DNA of 64,000 nt from positions 3,711,001-3,775,000 of the forward strand of contig NZ_CP140706.1 in the NCBI RefSeq assembly GCF_034555375.1, written 5' to 3'. The notes under the pieces are model-generated. The model searched no databases and was not told the origin of the DNA. It saw only the letters and a list, made by a program, of their open reading frames with translations. Shown here in pieces: positions 1 to 8,200 of this stretch. How positions within the stretch are numbered: position 1 is the stretch's first letter; every line of letters begins with the position of its first letter. The stretch comes from Pseudomonas sp. B33.4 (GTDB taxonomy: Bacteria; Pseudomonadota; Gammaproteobacteria; Pseudomonadales; Pseudomonadaceae). The position numbers and the translations under genes were made by a program.

Positions 1-1
1 G

Positions 2-85
2 AACTATACGGCTTCCCAGCGCGGCACCGGCCAAGGCTTTGCTGTGATTTCTTTGCAGGTCAGGCGTGAAGTGCTTGCACTGTAA
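2..85 (+). CDS. possible C-terminal end of a gene entering from the left
   Basis: The second forward frame is open from the window edge and ends in TAA at 83-85, giving 27 residues ending VRREVLAL. Composition looks protein-like (GTGQGFAVISLQ), but the piece is too short to assign a family. It would be convergent with the small membrane-protein gene at 144-338. The other two forward frames are less protein-like. This could equally be chance; sequence to the left of the window decides it. Confidence 0.3.
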   Translation, partial: NYTASQRGTGQGFAVISLQVRREVLAL

Positions 86-143
86 TAGGCGCCCGTTTTC
101 AGGCTTAGGTTTCCTCTCTCTGGAAGGCCGACAATCGCCGCGC

Positions 144-338
144 TCAGGCGATGTAGAAGAAGTACAGCGCCAAGCCAAGCAACTGCATGAGCAGCAGAAT
201 GGAAAGCAAATGATTACACCCCTTCCAGACGTTGCTCACCGGTTTGTTTCTGGCGACTCGGTAACGCAGGTAACTGTCGAGTGAAAGCGACGCCGTGGGG
301 ATCAACACGAACAAAAACGTCAAAAAGAAATTAAACAT
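144..338 (-). CDS. small hypothetical membrane protein (64 aa)
   Basis: A 64-residue protein beginning MFNFFLTFLFVLIPTA. It has two hydrophobic segments (about residues 2-19 and 43-62) separated by a basic stretch (YLRYRVARNKPVSNVWKG), so it should be a two-pass inner-membrane protein with both termini on the same side. The start at 338 follows AAAGGA, though the spacing is very short; an upstream in-frame ATG at 401 would add 21 residues with no hydrophobic character. I do not recognise the family. The hydrophobic pattern supports a real gene, but size and the weak start keep confidence moderate. Confidence 0.5.
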   Translation of the reverse strand: MFNFFLTFLFVLIPTASLSLDSYLRYRVARNKPVSNVWKGCNHLLSILLLMQLLGLALYFFYIA

Positions 339-573
339 TTCCTTTGCCCATCGACTCCCAACATGAAACCGGATTTGTTCGCTGCATCGTGCGCTGCTCA
401 AGTCGTCTGAGCAGACAGCTTAGCTGATCGGCATGTACCCGGAATTCTTGGGGTTGTGCACCGCAGTGATCCCGGGCGATAACACTTGTTGGGGACAAGT
501 CAGTGACATGCAGACCCGCAACACCGCCATTAAGTGGCAAAATCCCCTGACCCTGATGATTTCGGAGACCACA

Positions 574-2433
574 ATGCTTCGCGTGTTTGAACAACGGCTC
601 GACCCATTTCCTCCCGACGAAGCACCACCTCCGCCCGTTGGCCTGATGCGGTTCCTGTGGGCCTGCACGCGCGGCGCACGCGGTTATATCCTCGCGCTGG
701 CGCTACTCAGTGCCGGTGTGTCGATCTACGAAGCCTGGCTGTTTTCCTTTCTCGGCCAGGTCGTCGATCTGCTCTCGACGTGGCAGGCCGGCGGCGGTGT
801 CAACGCGCAAGAAAGTCGCGTGCTGTGGGGCATCGGCATCGTGTTGTTCATCAGCATCGGGCTGGTGGCGCTGCGCACCATGGTTCAGCACCAGATCCTG
901 GCGATCAATTTACCGTTGCGGCTGCGCTGGGACTTCCATCGACTGATGCTGCGGCAAAGCCTTTCGTTCTTCTCCGATGAGTTCTCCGGACGGGTCACGA
1001 CCAAGGTCATGCAGACCGCGCTGGCCGTGCGCGAGGTGTTGTTCACGCTGATCGAAATCGCACCGGGCATTGGCGTTTACTTCATCGCGATCATCGCCCT
1101 GGCCGGCGGCTTTGCCTTGAAACTGATGTTGCCGTTCATTGCCTGGCTCGCGTTGTTCGGGCTGGCCATGCTGTACTTCGTGCCCCGTTTGGGGAAAGTC
1201 GGCCAGGAACAGGCCGATGCACGATCGTCGATGACCGGGCGGATTGCCGACGCCTACACCAACATCACCACGGTGAAACTGTTCTCGCACTCCAAGCGTG
1301 AAGCGCACTTCGCCCGCGCGGCGATGGAAGATTTCAAGCTCACCGGGTTTCGCCAGATGCGTCTGGTCAGCCAGTTCGAAATCGTCAATCAGGCGCTAGT
1401 GGTCGGGCTGATTATCGGTGCCGGCGGCTATGCCCTGTGGCTGTGGCATCTGGGTCAGGTCGGCACCGGCGCGGTCGCGGCGATCACCGCCATGGCATTG
1501 CGCATCAACGGCATGTCGCACTGGATCATGTGGCAGATGACGTCGCTGTTCGAAAACATCGGCACCGTTCAGGATGGCATGGCCACCCTCACCCGTGGCC
1601 CCAAAGTGCAAGATGCGCCAAACGCCACTGTGTTGGTGCCGGCTGGCGGCGCGGTGTCTTTTGACAAGGTGAATTTCAACTACAACGGCGAACGCCAGGT
1701 CCTCGACAACCTGAGCCTGCACATCCGCCCCGGCGAAAAAATCGGCTTGGTCGGCCGTTCCGGTGCGGGCAAATCGACGCTGATCAATCTGCTGCTGCGT
1801 TTTTATGATGTCGACAGCGGTGAGATCCGTATCGACGGGCAAAACATCGCGCACGTGACCCAAGACAGTCTGCGCAGCGCGATCGGCATGGTCACCCAGG
1901 ACACGTCGCTACTCCACCGCTCGATTCGCGACAACATCGCCTACGGCCGCCCGGACGCCACCGACGAAGACATCCGCCGCGCCGCCGCCAATGCGCAAGC
2001 CGACGGTTTCATCAGCCAACTCAGCGACAAGCAAGGCCACAGCGGCTACGACACCCTGGTCGGTGAGCGCGGCATCAAGCTCTCCGGCGGCCAGCGCCAA
2101 CGCATCGCCATTGCCCGAGTGATGCTGAAGAACGCACCGATTCTGCTGCTCGACGAAGCCACCAGTGCGCTGGACTCGGAAGTCGAGGTGGCCATTCAGG
2201 AAAGCCTCGATGAAATGATGCAGGGCAAAACCGTGATCGCCATCGCCCATCGGCTGTCGACGATTGCGGCGATGGATCGACTGATTGTCATGGACGAGGG
2301 ACGCATCATCGAACAGGGGACGCACACTGAATTGCTTAACAGAAACGGCATTTATGCCCGGCTCTGGCAGCATCAGAGTGGTGGGTTTCTGGGTGAGGAA
2401 CAGGGCGTGGCGGCGGCGATGGATCAGGCATGA
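574..2433 (+). CDS. ABC exporter, fused permease and ATPase (MsbA/ABCB type)
   Basis: Predicted 619-aa half-transporter that would dimerise in the inner membrane and export a lipid-like or small hydrophobic substrate using ATP. Residues about 30-340 form the six-helix transmembrane domain (GARGYILALALLSAGVSIYEAW onward). Residues about 365-600 form the nucleotide-binding domain: Walker A GLVGRSGAGKST, Q-loop VTQD, signature LSGGQRQR, Walker B ILLLDEAT, H-loop IAHRLS. I chose the ATG at 574 because GGAG lies 6 bases upstream; an in-frame start at 433 adds 47 residues without family character. The stop overlaps the next gene by ATGA, so the two are probably coupled. Substrate cannot be told from sequence. 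Confidence 0.93.
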   Translation: MLRVFEQRLDPFPPDEAPPPPVGLMRFLWACTRGARGYILALALLSAGVSIYEAWLFSFLGQVVDLLSTWQAGGGVNAQESRVLWGIGIVLFISIGLVALRTMVQHQILAINLPLRLRWDFHRLMLRQSLSFFSDEFSGRVTTKVMQTALAVREVLFTLIEIAPGIGVYFIAIIALAGGFALKLMLPFIAWLALFGLAMLYFVPRLGKVGQEQADARSSMTGRIADAYTNITTVKLFSHSKREAHFARAAMEDFKLTGFRQMRLVSQFEIVNQALVVGLIIGAGGYALWLWHLGQVGTGAVAAITAMALRINGMSHWIMWQMTSLFENIGTVQDGMATLTRGPKVQDAPNATVLVPAGGAVSFDKVNFNYNGERQVLDNLSLHIRPGEKIGLVGRSGAGKSTLINLLLRFYDVDSGEIRIDGQNIAHVTQDSLRSAIGMVTQDTSLLHRSIRDNIAYGRPDATDEDIRRAAANAQADGFISQLSDKQGHSGYDTLVGERGIKLSGGQRQRIAIARVMLKNAPILLLDEATSALDSEVEVAIQESLDEMMQGKTVIAIAHRLSTIAAMDRLIVMDEGRIIEQGTHTELLNRNGIYARLWQHQSGGFLGEEQGVAAAMDQA

Positions 2434-2834
2434 GGTATTCAAGGGACTCTGGCCGGCCACCGACGCATCTCGCGTTGATCAGTTCCGTGGACGCCGATAC
2501 CGGCAGCCTGGTGTTTGCCCACACCGAAGTCGGGGAGCACCGAGTGCCTTACACATCACGTGCCGAGTTGCTGAGCCTGCTCAACAGCCTTTTGCGTCAG
2601 CGCGTGCCCATTGCTGTCGGAGGCATGCTCCCCGGGCCTGCTGACGAAGTCGACATGTTAATAGCGAGCAAAGCACTTGAAGGGCCGTTCATAGAACTGT
2701 CCTGGTCCGGCCCCGGGCAATGGACCCTGCGCGAAATCGACGGCACTGCTGGGCAATGGCAATTAGTCGCTGACACTCGAAGTATGGCCAATGTGTCATT
2801 CGATCCGGAGTCGTTGAAATACTTACGCAGGTAG
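2430..2834 (+). CDS. hypothetical protein coupled to ABC exporter
   Basis: 134-aa soluble protein whose ATG overlaps the exporter stop (ATGA), the signature of translational coupling. No signal peptide, membrane segment or known motif is visible. The sequence has alternating beta-like stretches (THLALISSVDADTGSLVF, FIELSWSGPGQWTLREIDG), suggesting a small beta-rich domain. Codon use resembles its neighbours. I do not recognise a family. The coupling suggests a role linked to the exporter, but that is inference. Confidence 0.6.
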   Translation: MRYSRDSGRPPTHLALISSVDADTGSLVFAHTEVGEHRVPYTSRAELLSLLNSLLRQRVPIAVGGMLPGPADEVDMLIASKALEGPFIELSWSGPGQWTLREIDGTAGQWQLVADTRSMANVSFDPESLKYLRR

Positions 2835-2941
2835 AGGATGGCATCGGCCAATAGCGGCCATACAAGGTGGCCCGGTAACACCCATCCGCAGAGCATCATG
2901 AAGCGGCTTATGGATTACCCACGCATTCATGGCCACGCCTT

Positions 2942-3355
2942 TTAACCCATCGGCACCGCAAACACCGCACTGGCCCGCGCCACCGTGCGCTCCCCGACAT
3001 GCAAACTGACAGCGGCAAACGCCAATTGACGTCCTTTCTTCGAGTACTCCAGACGCACTTCCAGCCACTCATTCATTTTCACCGCGCCAAGATAATCCAG
3101 AGTCATGCTGGCTGTGATCAACGGCTGCGGAGGGTCGCTGGAAAAGGCCATGGCGTAACCCATGCCGACATCGGCCAAGGTCGCCAAGACGCCGCCATGC
3201 AGGGTGCCGCGGCCATTGGCATGGCGTGAGTCAGTCAATAAACCCAGTTCCAGTTGCAGCCCGCTGCCCCTGGCGTAGATCGGGCCAAGCAGATCCAGCA
3301 ACGGGCTGCTGCGGGTAAATGGGGTGAATCCTTCGGGAATTGCGGTGACGTCCAT
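2942..3355 (-). CDS. PaaI-family hotdog thioesterase
   Basis: 137-aa single hotdog-fold protein that should hydrolyse acyl- or aryl-CoA thioesters in the cytoplasm. The characteristic active-site stretch is HANGRGTLHGGVLATLADVGMG (about residues 45-66): HGG followed by the long helix, with Asp63 in the position of the catalytic acid of the PaaI/YbaW group. Length (about 140 aa) is usual for the family. The start is preceded by a strong GGAGGG. It lies alone between the exporter pair and the permease, so its substrate is not indicated by context. Confidence 0.88.
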   Translation of the reverse strand: MDVTAIPEGFTPFTRSSPLLDLLGPIYARGSGLQLELGLLTDSRHANGRGTLHGGVLATLADVGMGYAMAFSSDPPQPLITASMTLDYLGAVKMNEWLEVRLEYSKKGRQLAFAAVSLHVGERTVARASAVFAVPMG

Positions 3356-3520
3356 GATCCCTCCGTGCGCCGGCGACTACCGGCGTCATTGACCTGAATA
3401 CTTCGGTTCAGTGGGAGGGTTTATGGGCAATCGCGTAACGGGGCAAGCACTATACGGCTGCGGAATTTGTGGTGATAAAGCCCGGCGACATCAATAGATC
3501 GGCGCAATCCGCTCCCTTTT

Positions 3521-4921
3521 TTACCCCACCGATGTAACTCTCGCCGCTGGCGCAGGATGACGCGACGTCACCACGCCGATAAAGGAAATCGCCAACGCCA
3601 GGCCGATCGTTGTGGTGACTTCGGTACGGTGCTCCGGCGTAATCATCATCACCGCCAGCGCGGTGCAGATGAACACGATCACCAGCCACGTCAGCCAGGG
3701 AAACAACCACATGCGAAAAGTCAGCTCGACATTGCGCTGCCGCAACATCCGCCGCATGCGCAGCTGCGATACCGCAATCGCCAGGTACACCAGCAAGGCA
3801 ATCGCACCGGAGCTGGCCAGCAGGAATTGAAACAGCCCGGCGGGCATGAAGTAGCTCCACACGGTGATCGACGCACCGAGCACGGTACTGGCGATAACGG
3901 CTGCCCTTGGCACGCCTGCAGCGGACGTCGCCTTCAGCGCTTTCGGCGCATCGCCACGACGGCCCAGCGAGTACAGCATGCGCGAGGCAATGTAGATCGA
4001 GGAGTTCATGCAACTGGCCACGGCGATCAGCACAACCACGTCGACCATGAACTTGGCGTGGGGAATGTTCATGATTTCCAGAGCGCGCTGATAAGAGCCG
4101 ACCGAGGCCAGCAACGGATCATTCCAGGGCACCACGGAGATCACCACGAAGATCGACAGCAGGTAAAACACGCCAATGCGCCAGATCACCGAACGCGTGG
4201 CCTTGGCGATGTTGCGCGACGGATCGTTGGATTCGGCGGCAGCGATGGTTACCGCTTCGGTGCCGATGAAACTGAACATGATGGTGATGAAAGCGCCAAC
4301 AACCGCCGACAGACCGTTGGGCGCAAATCCGCCGTGGTCGGCCATCAACCCGCTCAAGCCGCTGACTTCCCTGTCGGGAATCCAGCCCATCAGCACGGCA
4401 AACCCGACACCGATAAAACCGATGATCGCCACAACCTTGGCCATGGCGAACCAGAACTCGAACTCACCGTACTTGGACACGCTGAACAGGTTGGTCACCA
4501 CCAGCGCAATGATCGAGCCCAAGGCGAACAACCAGGCATCGACCTGGGGAAACCATTGGTTCAATACATGCCCGGCCGCCAATGCTTCGATGGGAATCAC
4601 CAACACCCAGAACCACCAGTAGAGCCAACCGATAGTAAAACCGGCCCAGCGCCCGATCGCCTGATCGGCATAGGTCGAGAACGAGCCAGTGTCCGGATTG
4701 GCCACCGCCATTTCGCCGAGCATGCGCATGACCAGTACGACGAGCAGACCCGAGAACAGATAAGCCAGCAGCACCGCCGGCCCCGCTGCGGCAATGGCAT
4801 GCCCCGAGCCTACGAACAAACCGGCGCCGATAATCCCGGCGATGGACAGCATGGTGACGTGACGAGGCTTGAAGCCCTGCGCCAATTGGCTACTCGAATC
4901 CATGGAGTTAGGGCTGATCAT
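3521..4921 (-). CDS. amino-acid permease of the APC/AAT family, GabP-like
   Basis: 466-aa inner-membrane proton/amino-acid symporter with twelve predicted helices. The first helix carries the APC consensus (LSIAGIIGAGLFVGSGHAI), followed by GPAVLLAYLFSGLLVVLVMRMLGEMAV, the conserved helix 3 region (GSFSTYADQAIGRWAGF), and FSFIGTEAVTIAAAES in helix 6. These patterns and the length match GABA permease and close relatives. The ATG at 4921 has AGAGA upstream and gives the standard length; an earlier in-frame start at 5017 adds 32 hydrophilic residues. No catabolic gene is adjacent, so GABA as substrate is only the nearest-family guess. Confidence 0.88.
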   Translation of the reverse strand: MISPNSMDSSSQLAQGFKPRHVTMLSIAGIIGAGLFVGSGHAIAAAGPAVLLAYLFSGLLVVLVMRMLGEMAVANPDTGSFSTYADQAIGRWAGFTIGWLYWWFWVLVIPIEALAAGHVLNQWFPQVDAWLFALGSIIALVVTNLFSVSKYGEFEFWFAMAKVVAIIGFIGVGFAVLMGWIPDREVSGLSGLMADHGGFAPNGLSAVVGAFITIMFSFIGTEAVTIAAAESNDPSRNIAKATRSVIWRIGVFYLLSIFVVISVVPWNDPLLASVGSYQRALEIMNIPHAKFMVDVVVLIAVASCMNSSIYIASRMLYSLGRRGDAPKALKATSAAGVPRAAVIASTVLGASITVWSYFMPAGLFQFLLASSGAIALLVYLAIAVSQLRMRRMLRQRNVELTFRMWLFPWLTWLVIVFICTALAVMMITPEHRTEVTTTIGLALAISFIGVVTSRHPAPAARVTSVG

Positions 4922-5238
4922 TGGTTTTTTTATTCTCTGCTGATCGACATTTGAGCAAGTTGATGTGAGCAAACGATCATCATCGTTGCCCGAAGAACTC
5001 CACGAAAGAAGCCCCACTCAACCGCCGCAGTTCTTATCAACCCCATGATCTGTATGGGGTTATCTTGACTTAAAGACACCTCACCTTACCCGGCCTGCCC
5101 GATAAGTCAGTAGCCTGATTGCGCCATGGTTGTGTCTGATATCGACATTCGAGAACTATGTGTTCACGATGAAAACCGGCGGGTCACCGCGTGCACATTG
5201 CAACCTATGTCCGCTGCAACGCCTCATGACTCGGCAAC
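4922..5238. other. intergenic region upstream of the permease, with a short inverted repeat
   Basis: These 317 bp separate the permease start from the end of the big kinase gene; no gene is supported. An 8-bp perfect inverted repeat AACCCCAT / ATGGGGTT with a 7-base loop sits at 5039-5061, upstream of the permease. It could be an operator or the terminator stem of the kinase transcript, although no T-run follows. Nothing else stands out. Confidence 0.4.
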
Positions 5239-8200
5239 TCAATCGCATCCGCCTTCGGCGAAAGGACTTTGTTTATACCCCGGCAGCGCAAACACGACCC
5301 GCGCCCCACAAGGCGCATTCGCCTCCGCCCACAAGCGTCCGCCATGCGCCTCAATGATCGTGCGACAGATCGACAGCCCCATCCCCAACCCGGTGGCTTT
5401 GGTGGTGTAGAACGCGGTGAAGACTTCTTCCGCGCGCTCGCAGGCAAACCCCGGTCCGGAGTCGCTGACCGTGATCCGCACGTTTTCGCCGACGCAAGCG
5501 CTGCTGATCGACAGCCGACGCTCGCCCTCCTCCATCACCGCCATGGCTTCGAGGCCGTTGACGATCAGATTGAGCAGAACCTGTTGCAACTCGACCCGAT
5601 CCGCCAATACCGCCGGCAAGTCGCTGACCAGTTGCACGGATACCACCGCCCCGTATCTGGTCACCTCACCACGCGTAAACCCGACCATTTCGCCCACCAC
5701 CGCATTGAGGTCCAGCGCTTGCCGTTGTGGTGGCGTTTTGCGGATCAGCGCGCGGATGCGACCGAGTACGTCGGCCGCGCGGTTGCCATCGCTGATGATG
5801 CGTCTGAGGCCCTGCTCGACTTCATCGGTGTTCGGCGGTTGCGCGCCGAGCCAGCGCAACGCGGCGTTGGCATTGGTCACGGTGGCGGCGATCGGCTGGT
5901 TGACTTCGTGGGCGATGGACGCCGCCAACTGGCCCATGGTCACCACGCGGTTGGCGTGGGCCAGTTCCGCTTGTACCTGGCGGTAACGGCGCTCGCCTTC
6001 GCGCACTTGTTCTTCAGCCTGCTTGCGTTCGCTCAAATCCAGGACGAACGCCACGCCCTGTTGCTGACTGGCTTCGAACGCAGCCAGACCGACGATCACC
6101 GACAGGCGGCTGCCGTCCTTGCGGATGTATTCCTTTTCGAACGGCTGGGCGCGCCCGGTGCGGATCGCCGTCGCCAGCGCCGCTTCGCTTTCGGCGCGCC
6201 GAGCCGGCGGGGTCATGTCGCGCCAATGCACGTTTCCCGAGAGCAGATCCTCGCGCTGGTAGCCGACCATGCGCAGGAACGCGTCGTTGGCCTCGATGAT
6301 TTCCCCTTCGACGCTCCAGACAATGATGCCGATGATATTGGCGTCGACCAGCCGGCGAATCTTCGCTTCGCGCTCGGCGACGTCGCGATACAGCCGCGCG
6401 TTGTCCAGCGAGATTGCCGCTTGTGAGGCGACCAGCCGCAGCACGGCAATACGCGCCGGACTGAACACCCCCGCTGACAGATTGTTCTCCAGGTACAACG
6501 CCCCGGCGACCCGGCCCTGATTCATCAACGGCAGGCACAGAATCGAGCGGGCGCCGTGCTGTTGAATATAAGGATCAGCGGCGAATGCCGGATCGGCGAC
6601 GGCATCGTCCAGACACAGATTTTCGCCGGTGCGCAGCGTCTGGTAGAGCACCGACTCGGCCAGCGCCATCGCATTGACCGGTTCATTGCACATTAATGTG
6701 GCGCTGTCGCCAATGCGCGTTCGCGCGGCGATATACGACGTCTCGCCTTCGGCAAGAATCAGCACACCCTGCTCGGCGCCGGCCTGCTCGATGGCGGTGC
6801 GCATGATCGTTTCGATCAGCCGGTCGAGGACAATTTCGCCAGACACGGCCTGGGAGACCTTGAGCACCGTGGCCAGGTCCAGATGCTCGACGGCAGTAAT
6901 GATGGTCGCCGTCGGGCTGGGCAGCGCGTCGTCCTGGCGCAGAAAACGGTGCCGTCGCTCCAGTTGTCGCACCTTGCCATCGGCGCCCCAGCGCAAGTAA
7001 CCGTAGCGCGCGTCTTGCAGGTAAACGCGGGCGATTTTCGCCAGACCGCGAGCACCGTAGAAACGCGCCGCCAGTTCGTTGGCCAGAGCCTCGATGTGCA
7101 CGAAACCGCTATCCACCGCCAATTGAATTGCCCGCTCGTATAGCAACTCTGCTTCAATCAGTTGCCCCGCAACCCGAGCGATTTCCGCGCCAACCAGCGC
7201 CACGTGGCTGGCAAAGGTTTCGGCACACTGTTGTGCCCAGGTCTGCAGTTGATCGTGGTGTTCTGCCAAGCGCTGCAGTTGATCGCTATCGGTGGCGCCA
7301 TGGGCGGCCAATGTCAGCGCTGCGTAGAAGTGGTATTCAGCCTCCTCGAAAAACGACGAGATCACCCACATCAATTCCCGGGCTTGAGCCGCGCAGTCGG
7401 CGGCCGCCACGTAATCCCCGGCCAGATAGCGCGCTTGCAACTTGCGCACCCAGTATTTGCCCCGGGCCAGCGCCAGATCAGGCGTGGCGAGGTTCGCCTC
7501 GAATCGCGTTTCATCGAATTGTTCATCGTTGAAACTGCCAAATTCCACGGTCTGCCCGCGCAGCATGCGGATCAGTGCCCGTTGGCAGCTCATGAAATTC
7601 ACCACCAGACCGAAGCGGATTTTTTGTGCGTAGGCCAATCCCGCCTCGGCTTGAACCTGCACCTCCGCCAGCGGCTCGCCAATAAACAGCAGGTCGGAAA
7701 TCAGGCTGTTGCCGGCATACGCCGCATAGGGCAAATCGCCAATTCGGTTAGCGGCGCTGAGCGCACGGCGCAACAATTCACGGCACTCGCGCACCGGGCG
7801 CATCCAGCGCACCACGAAAATCGAAAAGCAAAGATAAGTGCTCGCCTCGTACCGCGTCAGGCCACGACGGTCGACCAGATCACAACCCAGGCGGCCAAAG
7901 TGGTAACCGGCGGCATAGTCGCCAAAGCGCCGCCCGGCAACTCGGGCGACGTTGGCGTACAGCACGCAAGAAGCGTCACAGTTACCATGTTGCAGGCTCA
8001 GGCTGACCGCTTTGCAAATGGTCAGGCAGGCGAGGTTCGCATCCGACTGCAAGGCCGGCGCGAACAGTTTGCTCAACGCATCCAGCGTCACCAGTGAGGC
8101 CGGATCTTCCATCAGCGGCAGGTCGATCAATTGTTCGATGCTGCGTTCACCCAGCTGCGTCCAGATCTGCTGGTATTCCTGGCGCACTTGCTGATCGTCG

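Noticed and set aside
3557..4954. Long open frame opposite the GabP-like permease
   Set aside because: His/Gln/Asp/Arg-rich composition is the usual antisense of a GC-rich membrane-protein gene; the opposite strand has a clear family match.
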